The position numbers and the translations under genes were made by a program. The notes below the pieces were generated by a model. The model was given only the letters and a program-made list of their open reading frames with translations. It did not search any database and was not told where the DNA came from. This document shows, piece after piece, positions 26,736 through 34,639 of a stretch of 63,354 bases of DNA (position 1 is the first letter of the stretch; every line of letters begins with the position of its first letter). This DNA is from Oscillospiraceae bacterium. Its GTDB lineage: Bacteria > Bacillota > Clostridia > Oscillospirales > Acutalibacteraceae. The stretch spans positions 1 to 63,354 of the forward strand of contig JAAYOC010000030.1 of NCBI GenBank assembly GCA_012520505.1. The letters run 5' to 3'.

Positions 26736-28766
26736 ATGCTCCTTCAAACACAAGTAAGACATTTAAAAGGCATTGGTGAAAAACGCGCCGAGCAATTTGC
26801 CGCGCTCGGCGTGAATGACATTGATGCTCTTTTTCATTTTTTCCCAAGAAAATATGAGGACCTTTCAAATATAGTTCCAATTATTTCTACGATAGTTGGA
26901 ACAGATGCTTGTGTTAAAGCGAGGGTTACATCGCCCGTAAGAGCTTGGAAATCAAAAAAAGGTACACCGGTCTATAAAACAACTGTGGCAGATGATACAG
27001 ATGTTTTAGATATTGTCATATTCAACAATAAGTATGCTGCGGCAAAGCTTAAGGTTGGTGAGGAATTTCTTTTTTTTGGTCGCATTAATTCTTTTGGAAA
27101 TAGAAAGGAAATGCTTTCTCCATCGATTGAGGACCCTAAAACATCTGAGAGGATCAGACCTATTTATAGAACAACGGGTAATATGTCTTCAAAACATATT
27201 GCCAGATATATGGAGCAGGCACTTTCACAATATGGCTGTGGAATAAAGGAAACTTTACCATCTGATATTATGCAAAAGTATCAACTTATGCCTATTACTA
27301 ATGCATATTTTCAAATTCATTTTCCGACCGATTTTGATGAGATGCTAAAAGCTCGAAACAGATTTATTTTTGAAGAATTGTTTCAGCTTCAGCTTGGAAT
27401 GAAATTGTTTCGTGGTACCAGTAAAGAGGCCACAGATAAATGTGCAAAAACAGACTATAGTGAAGAATTTATTTCAAAACTTCCGTTTGAACCGACCGGT
27501 GCCCAAAAAAGAGCAATCGCTGAAGCTACAAAGGATATAATGTCCGGTCAAGTTATGGCAAGACTTCTCCAGGGCGATGTAGGTTCAGGAAAAACTATGG
27601 TTGCTGCTGCTCTTATGTATACAATGGCGAAAAACGGTTTTCAAAGTGCAATTATGGCACCTACAGAAATTTTAGCAAGACAACATTTTGAAACAATTGC
27701 GAAATTTTTTAAAGGAAAAAAAATAGAAATAATTCTTTTAACAGGTGGTATGAGTGTAGCGGAAAAAAAGCTAGCACTTTCAAAGATTAAGGAAGGTACG
27801 GCAAAAATTGCAATAGGTACACATGCCCTTTTTTATGATTCTGTTGAATTTAAAAATTTGGGTCTTGTAATTACAGATGAGCAACATCGCTTTGGTGTTC
27901 GTCAAAGAGGGGCACTTAGTGCAAAAGGAAAAGGTGTCCATGTACTTGTTATGTCGGCAACACCAATTCCAAGAACTCTAGCTCTTACTTTCTACGGCGA
28001 TTTAGATGTTTCAGTAATAGATGAACTTCCAAAAGGTCGAATTCCTATTGAAACATATAGAATAGATAGTACGATTAGAGAACGTGCATATAATTACATA
28101 AAAAAGTTTTTAGATGAAGGTCGTCAAGGATATATTGTTTGTCCACTTGTTGAAGAAGGTGAGATGGATAATGTTTTATCTGCGACTGAATATTATAATG
28201 ATATCTCGAAAGGAGCTTTTAAAAATTATAAAGTCGGTCTGGTTCACGGACAGATGAAACCTGATGAAAAAGCTGAAGTTATGGAACGTTTTGCTTTTGG
28301 AGAGATTCAGCTTTTAGTAGCAACGGTTGTAATCGAAGTTGGTGTTGATGTTCCTAATGCGGTTATTATGTTGATTGAAAATGCAGAACGTTTTGGTTTG
28401 TCTACTCTTCATCAACTTCGTGGCCGTGTTGGTAGAGGAAAATATAAATCAACTTGTATTTTACTTTCAGATGTTAATACAGAAAAAACACAAGCCAGAC
28501 TCAAAGTTCTTTGCGATACAACTGATGGTTTTAAAATTTCAGAAAAGGATCTTCAAATGCGAGGACCGGGAGATTTCTTCGGATCAAAACAACATGGCCT
28601 TCCGGATTTAAAACTTGCTGATTTACTTGAAGATATAGATGTGTTTACTAATGCAGGTGAAGCTGCATCTATAATTTTAAAAAGAGATCCGGATTTATCT
28701 AAACCGGAAAATGCAGTTTTAAAGGATTCGGTTGAACGACTATTTGCAAGGGTGGAATCTTCGTGA
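26736..28766 (+). CDS. recG: ATP-dependent DNA helicase RecG
   Basis: RecG remodels stalled replication forks and branch-migrates Holliday junctions. The 676-residue protein has the N-terminal wedge/OB domain (1-230) and superfamily 2 helicase motifs: Walker A GDVGSGKT (280-287), motif Ia APTEILARQH, the RecG-type motif II DEQHRFGVRQR, motif III SATPIPRT, motif VI GRVGRG, and the C-terminal QMRGPGDFFGSKQHG helical-hook block. GGAGGAGG precedes the ATG. It follows the Asp23-FakA pair as in Bacillus. Its last codons form the 5' arm of its own terminator. Confidence 0.97.
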   Translation: MLLQTQVRHLKGIGEKRAEQFAALGVNDIDALFHFFPRKYEDLSNIVPIISTIVGTDACVKARVTSPVRAWKSKKGTPVYKTTVADDTDVLDIVIFNNKYAAAKLKVGEEFLFFGRINSFGNRKEMLSPSIEDPKTSERIRPIYRTTGNMSSKHIARYMEQALSQYGCGIKETLPSDIMQKYQLMPITNAYFQIHFPTDFDEMLKARNRFIFEELFQLQLGMKLFRGTSKEATDKCAKTDYSEEFISKLPFEPTGAQKRAIAEATKDIMSGQVMARLLQGDVGSGKTMVAAALMYTMAKNGFQSAIMAPTEILARQHFETIAKFFKGKKIEIILLTGGMSVAEKKLALSKIKEGTAKIAIGTHALFYDSVEFKNLGLVITDEQHRFGVRQRGALSAKGKGVHVLVMSATPIPRTLALTFYGDLDVSVIDELPKGRIPIETYRIDSTIRERAYNYIKKFLDEGRQGYIVCPLVEEGEMDNVLSATEYYNDISKGAFKNYKVGLVHGQMKPDEKAEVMERFAFGEIQLLVATVVIEVGVDVPNAVIMLIENAERFGLSTLHQLRGRVGRGKYKSTCILLSDVNTEKTQARLKVLCDTTDGFKISEKDLQMRGPGDFFGSKQHGLPDLKLADLLEDIDVFTNAGEAASIILKRDPDLSKPENAVLKDSVERLFARVESS

Positions 28767-28780
28767 TTTCCACCCTTTTA
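28748..28780 (+). terminator. Terminator overlapping the recG stop codon
   Basis: A 10-base-pair stem (AAGGGTGGAA with TTCCACCCTT) begins inside the last recG codons, holds the TGA in its loop, and ends in TTTTA. Confidence 0.85.
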
Positions 28781-28781
28781 C

Positions 28782-28829
28782 TTGACTTTTCACAGATAGA
28801 TAACTATAATAGTTACAAATTGTAACTAT
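28782..28829 (+). promoter_or_regulatory. Strong promoter with a perfect palindromic operator
   Basis: TTGACT, 17 bases and TATAAT (28805-28810) form a near-consensus promoter for the M23 gene. Overlapping the end of the -10 and the start site is a perfect inverted repeat with a one-base centre, ATAGTTACAA-A-TTGTAACTAT (28809-28829). The position points to a repressor site. The core TACA/TGTA resembles boxes of the BlaI/MecI/CopY type, but with a 3-base instead of the usual 2-base spacing, so the regulator is unknown. Confidence 0.8.
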
Positions 28830-28846
28830 TTGAGGAGCTATTTCTA

Positions 28847-30541
28847 ATGGAAAGTTTTATTATTTATGTTGGTGAGAGTGTAGGCAAAGCATTTTCAGCT
28901 GTTGTATCTTTCATCATCACATTATTTAAAACTTTAATAGCCGGAATAAAATGGGTCGCTTTGTTTATTTATGACAAAGTCGACCAATTTGTTGTGCCTC
29001 ATATTAATTCTTTTATTGAAGAATGGTCGTTTTTCAGAGGAGAGGTAAGACAAGTAAAGGATGGAATAAAGGAAAGTATTAAGAAAAATCCACTTTCACT
29101 TTTCCCGATTTTAAGACATTATTCAAAAGTTGCTTATAAAAAACATACATATATGTTCTCAAATTTGACAAACACAGTGCTTCCAATTGTTGGACTTGTG
29201 ATTCTTGCGGTAACAATTAATTATTGGGGTACAAAAACTTTTGCGCTTGAGGTTGTGTCCGGTGGTCAGAGTGTAGGGTATGTTGAAAATGAAGCAGTTT
29301 TTCTCGATGCACAAAGTCGTGTTAAAGAACGTTTTTCAGCTGATGTTGCCGGTGAAGAAGCAATTAGGCTTGATACTAAATATACTGTTGTAACAGTACA
29401 GCCAAACGAACTAACAGACTCGGCAACTTTAAGTGATAATATCGTTGAAAAAACAGGCGGAGAATCTACTTTTGCCTGTGGTGTTTACATTGATGGCGAT
29501 TTTATCTGTGCACTTAAAAATGAAACTGATGCAATGCAAGTGTTTAACAATATCTTGGATGAGAATGCTGTTGAAGATGAAAATGCAGTAGTAGGATTTG
29601 TCGAAGATGTTCAGTATGTACAGGGCTTATATGCTGATAATGAAGAGACTATTTGGGATTCAGAAAAGCTTACAGAAAAACTTAAAACAACTAAATCAGA
29701 GGCAAAATATTATACAGTTCAAATGGGCGATACAGTGTCTCAAATAGCAAATGCTAACGGTCTTAGAACATCTGAACTGTATGCTTTGAATCCGGGTCTT
29801 AAAGAAATGATTAAAATTGGTGATCGAATTCTTGTATCACATGAAGTAAATTATATTCGTATCAAGGTAGTAAAGACAGAAATAAAGAGGGAAGAAATTG
29901 CATTTAAAATAGTTAAAGAAAACAATTCAAAACTCTATAAAGGTACTACAAAGATTAAACGTAGAGGTTCAAAGGGTATAGACGAAGTAACATATCTTGT
30001 AACATATATTGACGGTGCCCGTGTAAGTTCTGAAGAGATAAATCGCATAACCATAAGACAGCCGATTGACCAACTTGTAGATGTTGGCACAAAGAAGGCT
30101 GCACACGGTCCATATACAGGACACACTTACATTAGAGGTAAAGGTTCACTTATTTGGCCGGCAGTTGGTTGTAATACAGTGTCATCACGTTATGGTTATA
30201 GAACACTTCGCGGACGAAGGAATTTCCATGGTGGTATTGACCTTACAGGTGGATACTCAAGAGGTAAGACAGTAGTTGCAGCAGCATCGGGTACAGTAAC
30301 AACTGCAGGATGGGGCGGTGCGTATGGTTACTATGTAATTATTAACCACGGTAACGGAATGTCTACACTTTATGCACATATGCTAGCGAATTCAATTTGT
30401 GTTAAGCCAGGGCAATATGTGTCTGGTGGTGCAGCAATTGGTAAGGTTGGCAGTACAGGAAATACAACCGGAGCACACCTTCATTTTGAAGTTAGAATTA
30501 ATGGTTCAAGAGTAAATCCGGCACCATATCTTGGTGTTTAG
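28847..30541 (+). CDS. M23 family metallopeptidase with LysM and G5 domains
   Basis: This 564-residue cell-wall hydrolase has an amphipathic/hydrophobic N terminus (about 8-43), a membrane span (about 108-127), an extracellular region, a LysM peptidoglycan-binding domain (288-331, YYTVQMGDTVSQIA), a G5-type domain (about 337-411) and a C-terminal M23 endopeptidase. The zinc site is complete: HGGID (His461, Asp465), YAHM (His511) and HLHFE (His544, His546). It probably cuts peptide crosslinks during growth while anchored in the membrane. The ATG has GAGGAG 9 bases upstream. It is a single-gene unit under the operator-bearing promoter just described. Confidence 0.93.
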   Translation: MESFIIYVGESVGKAFSAVVSFIITLFKTLIAGIKWVALFIYDKVDQFVVPHINSFIEEWSFFRGEVRQVKDGIKESIKKNPLSLFPILRHYSKVAYKKHTYMFSNLTNTVLPIVGLVILAVTINYWGTKTFALEVVSGGQSVGYVENEAVFLDAQSRVKERFSADVAGEEAIRLDTKYTVVTVQPNELTDSATLSDNIVEKTGGESTFACGVYIDGDFICALKNETDAMQVFNNILDENAVEDENAVVGFVEDVQYVQGLYADNEETIWDSEKLTEKLKTTKSEAKYYTVQMGDTVSQIANANGLRTSELYALNPGLKEMIKIGDRILVSHEVNYIRIKVVKTEIKREEIAFKIVKENNSKLYKGTTKIKRRGSKGIDEVTYLVTYIDGARVSSEEINRITIRQPIDQLVDVGTKKAAHGPYTGHTYIRGKGSLIWPAVGCNTVSSRYGYRTLRGRRNFHGGIDLTGGYSRGKTVVAAASGTVTTAGWGGAYGYYVIINHGNGMSTLYAHMLANSICVKPGQYVSGGAAIGKVGSTGNTTGAHLHFEVRINGSRVNPAPYLGV

Positions 30542-30589
30542 ATAAAAAATGTTTTTGGTGTCTAAAATTATGGTACCTAAATGAAATTT

Positions 30590-30622
30590 AAAGCGTCCTC
30601 TACTTGTAGTGGACGCTTTATT
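30590..30622 (+). terminator. Terminator after the M23 peptidase gene
   Basis: A 13-base-pair stem with one mismatch (AAAGCGTCCTCTA with TAGTGGACGCTTT) is followed by a short ATTAT tail, about 50 bases after the stop. Confidence 0.8.
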
Positions 30623-30652
30623 ATGTTAGAATTGTCTAGCTTTAAAAGTATT

Positions 30653-30745
30653 AAAAAGTATTAAACTTTGATTTGTTTAAGTTTAAATTTGTTTGACTTA
30701 AAAAGTATTAAACTTTGATTCGTTCAAGTTTAAATTGTTTGACTT
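30653..30745 (+). repeat. Direct tandem repeat of 46-47 bases
   Basis: Two adjacent copies (30653-30699 and 30700-30745), each starting AAAAAGTATTAAACTTTGAT and ending GTTTGACTT, differ by two T-to-C changes and one deleted base. They sit in the spacer before the ACT gene. The end of the second copy provides a TTGACT -35. Confidence 0.92.
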
Positions 30746-30768
30746 AAAATAACTTTTAATTGTATGAT
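30739..30768 (+). promoter_or_regulatory. Possible promoter of the ACT-PFL pair
   Basis: TTGACT (end of the second repeat copy), 18 bases, then TATGAT. The first repeat copy carries the same TTGACT without a matching -10. Confidence 0.5.
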
Positions 30769-30791
30769 TTTAAAATCAAAGGAGGATTTTT

Positions 30792-31061
30792 ATGCGTGCG
30801 GTAATTACAGTTGTTGGTGAGGACAAGGTAGGAATATTTGCAAAAGTATCTGCTTTTTGTGCGGAACATAATGTTAATATTGAAGGAGTTTCACAGACTA
30901 TTCTTGATGATATGTTTTGTATGATTATGATTGTTGAAGCTAGCAAATGTATTTGTCCTTTCGGCGATTTTACAGAAAAGATTTTAGAAGAAGGAAAAAA
31001 GCAAGGTCTTGTCATTCATGCAATGCATGAGGATATTTTTAATTCAATGCATAGAATTTAA
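30792..31061 (+). CDS. ACT domain protein (UPF0237 family)
   Basis: The 89-residue protein is a single ACT domain, a small ligand-binding regulatory fold, starting MRAVITVVGEDKVGIFAKVS and containing the GVSQTILDDMFCM strand-helix block. GGAGG lies before the ATG. It is followed by the PFL-family gene; the pair is conserved side by side in many Firmicutes and archaea. The ACT protein may bind an amino acid and control its partner, but neither has an established function. Confidence 0.92.
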   Translation: MRAVITVVGEDKVGIFAKVSAFCAEHNVNIEGVSQTILDDMFCMIMIVEASKCICPFGDFTEKILEEGKKQGLVIHAMHEDIFNSMHRI

Positions 31062-31153
31062 AACGCATAAAATCTAAAACATATATAGATTAAAACATGC
31101 AGATTGAAACATATAGATAGATTGAAATATACAGTACTTAAAGGAGATAGTAT

Positions 31154-32515
31154 ATGTTTGAAATAAACATGGATGACATTCTTGAAACCATAGGAATGAT
31201 AGAGAATGAAAACCTTGATATTAGAACAATAACAATGGGAATATCCCTTCTTGATTGCTGTGATTCTGATATAAATAAAGCTTGCAATAAAATTTATGAA
31301 AAGATTGTTCGTAAAGCAGAAAATCTTGTAAAAACAGGTGAAGAAATTTCTAGGGAGTATGGTATCCCAATTATAAATAAACGTGTATCGGTTACACCGA
31401 TTTCAATGATTCTTGCTGCTTCAGGAGGAAATCCGCTTCTTTATGCAAAAACGCTTGAACGTGCTGTAAATACGATTGGCGTAAATTTTCTTGGCGGGTA
31501 TTCGGCACTTGTACAAAAAGGTTTTGCAGTGGGTGATGAGGTTCTCATTCGTAGTATTCCGGAAGCACTTTCAGTTACGGATCATATTTGTTCAAGCGTA
31601 AATATAGGCTCAACAACGACAGGTATTAATATGGATGCTGTAAAGCTTATGGGAGAAATCATAAAAGAAGCGGCAGAAGCTACGAAAGATAAAGAATGCA
31701 TAGGTCCTGCAAAGCTTGTTGTATTTTGTAATGCTCCGGAGGATAATCCGTTTATGGCTGGTGCATTTCATGGTGCCGGTGAACCGGATTGTGTAATAAA
31801 CGTAGGTATTTCCGGGCCAGGCGTTGTTCGTGCTGCACTTGCAAAAATTCCGGAAGCAAATATTACGGAAGTTGCTGAAATGGTAAAACGTACAGCCTTC
31901 AAAATTACGAGAAGTGGTCAACTTGTAGCAAATGAAGCTTCAAAACGGCTTGGCGTACCGTTTGGAATAGTCGATTTATCTTTAGCCCCGACACCGGAAG
32001 TTGGAGATTCGGTTGCACATATTCTAGAGGAAATGGGACTTGAACGGTGCGGAACACATGGCACAACGGCTTGTCTGGCACTTTTGAATGATGCTGTTAA
32101 AAAAGGCGGCGTCATGGCTTCAAGCTCTGTTGGCGGTCTCTCAGGCGCATTTATTCCTGTTTCAGAGGATGCAGGTATGATAGAAGCTGCGCGTTCAGGT
32201 TGCCTTACTATTGAAAAGCTTGAAGCAATGACAGCGGTGTGTTCTGTCGGGCTTGATATGATTGTTGTACCGGGAGATACAACACCGTCTGTCATTTCCG
32301 CAATTATTGCGGATGAAGCCGCAATAGGTATGGTTAATTCAAAGACAACTGCTGTTCGTATAATTCCTGCAATAGGAAAGGATGTTGGAGATGAACTTAA
32401 TTTTGGTGGTCTTTTAGGTTCAGGTCCGGTTATGAAGCTTAATACAAAATCTCCGGCAAAATTTATAAACAGAGGCGGTAAAATTCCTGCTCCTCTTCAG
32501 AGTCTTAAGAATTAA
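31154..32515 (+). CDS. PFL family protein (UPF0210/DUF711)
   Basis: The 453-residue protein belongs to the UPF0210 family, whose fold is related to pyruvate formate-lyase. It shows the family blocks [44 protein letters not shown] and the [21 protein letters not shown] stretch. No glycyl-radical motif of true PFL is seen, so formate-lyase activity should not be assumed. GGAGA precedes the ATG. The leader between the ACT gene and this one is made of short degenerate repeats (about 31062-31140) containing ATAGATTGAAA-type units. Confidence 0.92.
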   Translation: MFEINMDDILETIGMIENENLDIRTITMGISLLDCCDSDINKACNKIYEKIVRKAENLVKTGEEISREYGIPIINKRVSVTPISMILAASGGNPLLYAKTLERAVNTIGVNFLGGYSALVQKGFAVGDEVLIRSIPEALSVTDHICSSVNIGSTTTGINMDAVKLMGEIIKEAAEATKDKECIGPAKLVVFCNAPEDNPFMAGAFHGAGEPDCVINVGISGPGVVRAALAKIPEANITEVAEMVKRTAFKITRSGQLVANEASKRLGVPFGIVDLSLAPTPEVGDSVAHILEEMGLERCGTHGTTACLALLNDAVKKGGVMASSSVGGLSGAFIPVSEDAGMIEAARSGCLTIEKLEAMTAVCSVGLDMIVVPGDTTPSVISAIIADEAAIGMVNSKTTAVRIIPAIGKDVGDELNFGGLLGSGPVMKLNTKSPAKFINRGGKIPAPLQSLKN

Positions 32516-32520
32516 ACAGT

Positions 32521-32568
32521 TTGAAAAGATAAGCTTTCCCTTGAAAAGATAAGCTTTCAGTGTATAAT
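32521..32568 (+). promoter_or_regulatory. Promoter with a duplicated -35 region
   Basis: A 20-base direct repeat (TTGAAAAGATAAGCTTTC plus two bases) occurs twice, at 32521 and 32541. The second copy supplies TTGAAA, with TATAAT after 16 bases. A 20-base tandem duplication has therefore copied the -35 region of the DUF1858 gene promoter. Confidence 0.75.
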
Positions 32569-32610
32569 ATTTTTGTAAATATTTAATGTTTAAAAGAAAG
32601 GGTTTTTGAT

Positions 32611-32802
32611 ATGGCAATAACAAAAGATATGCTTATTGGCGATATTCTTACTGCATACCCAAATCTTGCAGTACACCTTAGTGCAATGGGAATGCATTGT
32701 CTTGGTTGTCCTTCAGCAAGAGGTGAATCTTTAGAGCAAGCTTGCATGGTTCACGGTGTAGATGTTGATGAGATGCTCGAAAAAATGAATGCAGATATAT
32801 AG
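32611..32802 (+). CDS. DUF1858 redox-disulfide domain protein
   Basis: The 63-residue protein is a stand-alone DUF1858 domain (the hybrid-cluster-protein-associated disulfide domain). It has the hydrophobic N-terminal helix MLIGDILTAYP and the conserved cysteine pair in MHCLGCPSARGESLEQA. Such proteins are thought to take part in thiol redox or metal chemistry in anaerobes. AAAGG precedes the ATG. It is a single-gene unit, with its own promoter and a strong terminator. Confidence 0.93.
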   Translation: MAITKDMLIGDILTAYPNLAVHLSAMGMHCLGCPSARGESLEQACMVHGVDVDEMLEKMNADI

Positions 32803-32822
32803 CAGAAATATAAATAATACGT

Positions 32823-32857
32823 AAGGCGAAGAGCAACTATTGCCTTCGCCTTTTTTC
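32823..32857 (+). terminator. Terminator after the DUF1858 gene
   Basis: A 9-base-pair stem (AAGGCGAAG with CTTCGCCTT) has a 12-base loop and a T6 tract, 20 bases after the stop. Confidence 0.93.
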
Positions 32858-32859
32858 TA

Positions 32860-32998
32860 GTAAGGATAAATTTAGTAAGAATAAATTTTGCAGGAAGTGT
32901 AAAATTATACAGAAATGTATAGAAGTATATAGGAAGTGTAAAAATATATAGGAAACACGTAAAAATATATAGAGATGCATAGAAATAAGATTTTTGTC
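32860..32998 (+). repeat. Degenerate tandem repeats in the trmK leader
   Basis: This A-rich spacer is composed of loosely repeated units, such as GTAAGRATAAATTT twice and GGAAGTGTAAAA/ACACGTAAAAATATATAG several times, with ATATATAGGA and GATGCATAGA variants. No start codon, RNA motif or clear promoter is visible. Confidence 0.65.
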
Positions 32999-33011
32999 AG
33001 GTGATAAGGGA

Positions 33012-33650
33012 ATGATTAAACTTTCAAACAGACTGCAAATGGTTGCAAACCTAGTCCGAGAGGGAAAGCCTCTTGCTGACATAGGAACTGACCATGCATA
33101 TCTTCCTGTCTATTTGGTTCAAAAAGGGATTATTCCATATGCTATTGCGACTGATATAAATGAAGGTCCGCTAGAAAATGCGAAAAAGACTATAAAACAA
33201 GCAGGACTTGAAAATAAGATTAAAACCATTCTTTCAGATGGTTTAGAAAATATCCCGCCGATAGAAAATATCACGATTACCGGGATGGGTGGTATTTTAA
33301 TTTCAGAAATTCTTAAAGCAAAACCTGAAATAAAAAGAAAAGGAACTCACCTTGTGCTACAACCTCAATCGCACGTAGAGGATGTAAGAGAATTTCTTTA
33401 TAAAAATGGTTTTGAAATCTTGAGAGAAGATGTAACTAAAGAAGGAAAACATTTTTATATTGCTCTTGAAGTGGTGTATACTGAAAAAGAACAGAAATTG
33501 ACGGATGAAAAGATTTATCTTGGTGAACTTTTGAATTCAAAGAGCAAATGTAAAGATGCATATATAGAGTATTTGTTTAGAAGACTTTCAATGAAAAAAG
33601 ATTCCGAAGATTTAGTAAAAAGATTACAGAAAAAAGTTCTGAAGATTTAG
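33012..33650 (+). CDS. trmK: tRNA (adenine(22)-N1)-methyltransferase
   Basis: This SAM-dependent enzyme methylates A22 of tRNAs carrying a purine-rich D arm. The 212-residue protein shows the SAM-binding ADIGTDHAYLPVYLV block, ATDINEGPLENAKK, and the catalytic-site region ITGMGGILI, with a C-terminal coiled region. The ATG at 33012 is chosen because AGGTG lies 8 bases before it and homologues start with MIKLSNRL. It precedes a NIF3-like gene, the standard order in Firmicutes. Its last 18 codons and stop lie in the first copies of a 36-base tandem repeat that runs on into the spacer. Confidence 0.94.
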   Translation: MIKLSNRLQMVANLVREGKPLADIGTDHAYLPVYLVQKGIIPYAIATDINEGPLENAKKTIKQAGLENKIKTILSDGLENIPPIENITITGMGGILISEILKAKPEIKRKGTHLVLQPQSHVEDVREFLYKNGFEILREDVTKEGKHFYIALEVVYTEKEQKLTDEKIYLGELLNSKSKCKDAYIEYLFRRLSMKKDSEDLVKRLQKKVLKI

Positions 33651-33734
33651 TAAAAAGATTACAGAAAAAAAGATTCGGAAGATTTAATAAAATAATTACA
33701 GGAAAAAAATTTGAAATTTAATAAAATAATAAAA
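33594..33734 (+). repeat. Four tandem repeats of about 36 bases spanning the trmK stop codon
   Basis: Copies start near 33594, 33630, 33665 and 33702. The first two share GAAGATTTAGTAAAAAGATT followed by ACAG, and the later copies are more degenerate. The first lies wholly inside trmK, the second contains its stop codon, and the last two are noncoding. Out-of-phase unit length (35-37) means the C terminus would change if copy number changed. Confidence 0.9.
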
Positions 33735-33780
33735 GCCATAGAAAAAATTTAAACTGAAAAGAATTAGAGGAGTGTATGAA

Positions 33781-34539
33781 ATGAGCAAAGTTCTAGATAT
33801 ATATAATTTTCTAAATCAAAATATTCCTTTTGAAACTCAAGAGGAATGGGATAATAGCGGTCTTTTAGTGGGCAATTTTAATGTTGAAGTTTCAAAGATT
33901 GCAGTATGTCTTGATGTAACTCATGACACTTTAAGTAAGGCAATAGAATTTGGTGCAGACCTTATTGTCAGTCACCATCCGGTAATTTGGGATCCGCTTA
34001 AATCTATATCTTTTGAAACTCCGGTAAGTAGGGCTATTTCAAATGGAATATCAATAATTTCAGCACATACTAATTGGGATGTAGCATCTGGTGGAGTAAA
34101 TGATATTCTTGCGAAGAGAGCGGGGCTTAAAAATGTAAGACCGGAACTTGACGGAATGGTTAGAGTAGGTGAGCTTGACTCAGAAATCAATTCAAAAGAA
34201 TATGCGAAAGCGCTTGCAAAGGTTTTAAATGATGAAAACAATTCAAATACCGGTGTTAGGATTTCTGAGGAAAAACAGATAAAATCGGTTGCCGTTTGTG
34301 GTGGCTCAGGCGGAAGTTTTCTGCCGGAGCTTTTGCCACTTAAAGTGGATGCACTTTTAACAGGCGATGCAAAACATAGTGATTTTATATTTGCAAGGGA
34401 TAATGGCATAGTTCTTATTGCGGCAGGCCATTATGAAACTGAAACAATAGCAATGCCGGTACTTCTTGAAAAAATAAAAGTTTCTTTTCCAGAAATAGAA
34501 TTTATGTATATTGAATCAAATCCAATAGAGTACATTTGA
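33781..34539 (+). CDS. Nif3-like dinuclear metal-center protein
   Basis: The 252-residue protein belongs to the NIF3/YqfO family of hexameric proteins with a two-metal site. Metal-binding motifs are visible: EEWDNSGLLVG, SHHPVIWDP, AHTNWDVASGGVNDIL and GHYETE near the C terminus. The exact reaction is unsettled; GTP cyclohydrolase or metal-chaperone roles have been proposed. The ATG at 33781 is chosen because AGAGGAG lies 8 bases upstream; an in-frame GTG overlaps that site. It follows trmK after a 130-base repeat spacer and is probably cotranscribed. Confidence 0.93.
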   Translation: MSKVLDIYNFLNQNIPFETQEEWDNSGLLVGNFNVEVSKIAVCLDVTHDTLSKAIEFGADLIVSHHPVIWDPLKSISFETPVSRAISNGISIISAHTNWDVASGGVNDILAKRAGLKNVRPELDGMVRVGELDSEINSKEYAKALAKVLNDENNSNTGVRISEEKQIKSVAVCGGSGGSFLPELLPLKVDALLTGDAKHSDFIFARDNGIVLIAAGHYETETIAMPVLLEKIKVSFPEIEFMYIESNPIEYI

Positions 34540-34639
34540 ATTTTAGGGGTTCGATTTTTTATATCATTAAATAATTTTTTGTATCATTAAATAAAATTTA
34601 GAGTTTACATTTGATAAGTTCCAGTTTAAGGAGACAAAA

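Noticed and set aside
31918-32295. Open frame of 125 codons on the minus strand inside the PFL gene
   Set aside because: It lies fully opposite a well-conserved family protein and matches nothing.
33594-33734. Possible CRISPR array
   Set aside because: The 36-base units are adjacent with no spacers, are degenerate, and begin inside a gene. There are no cas genes.
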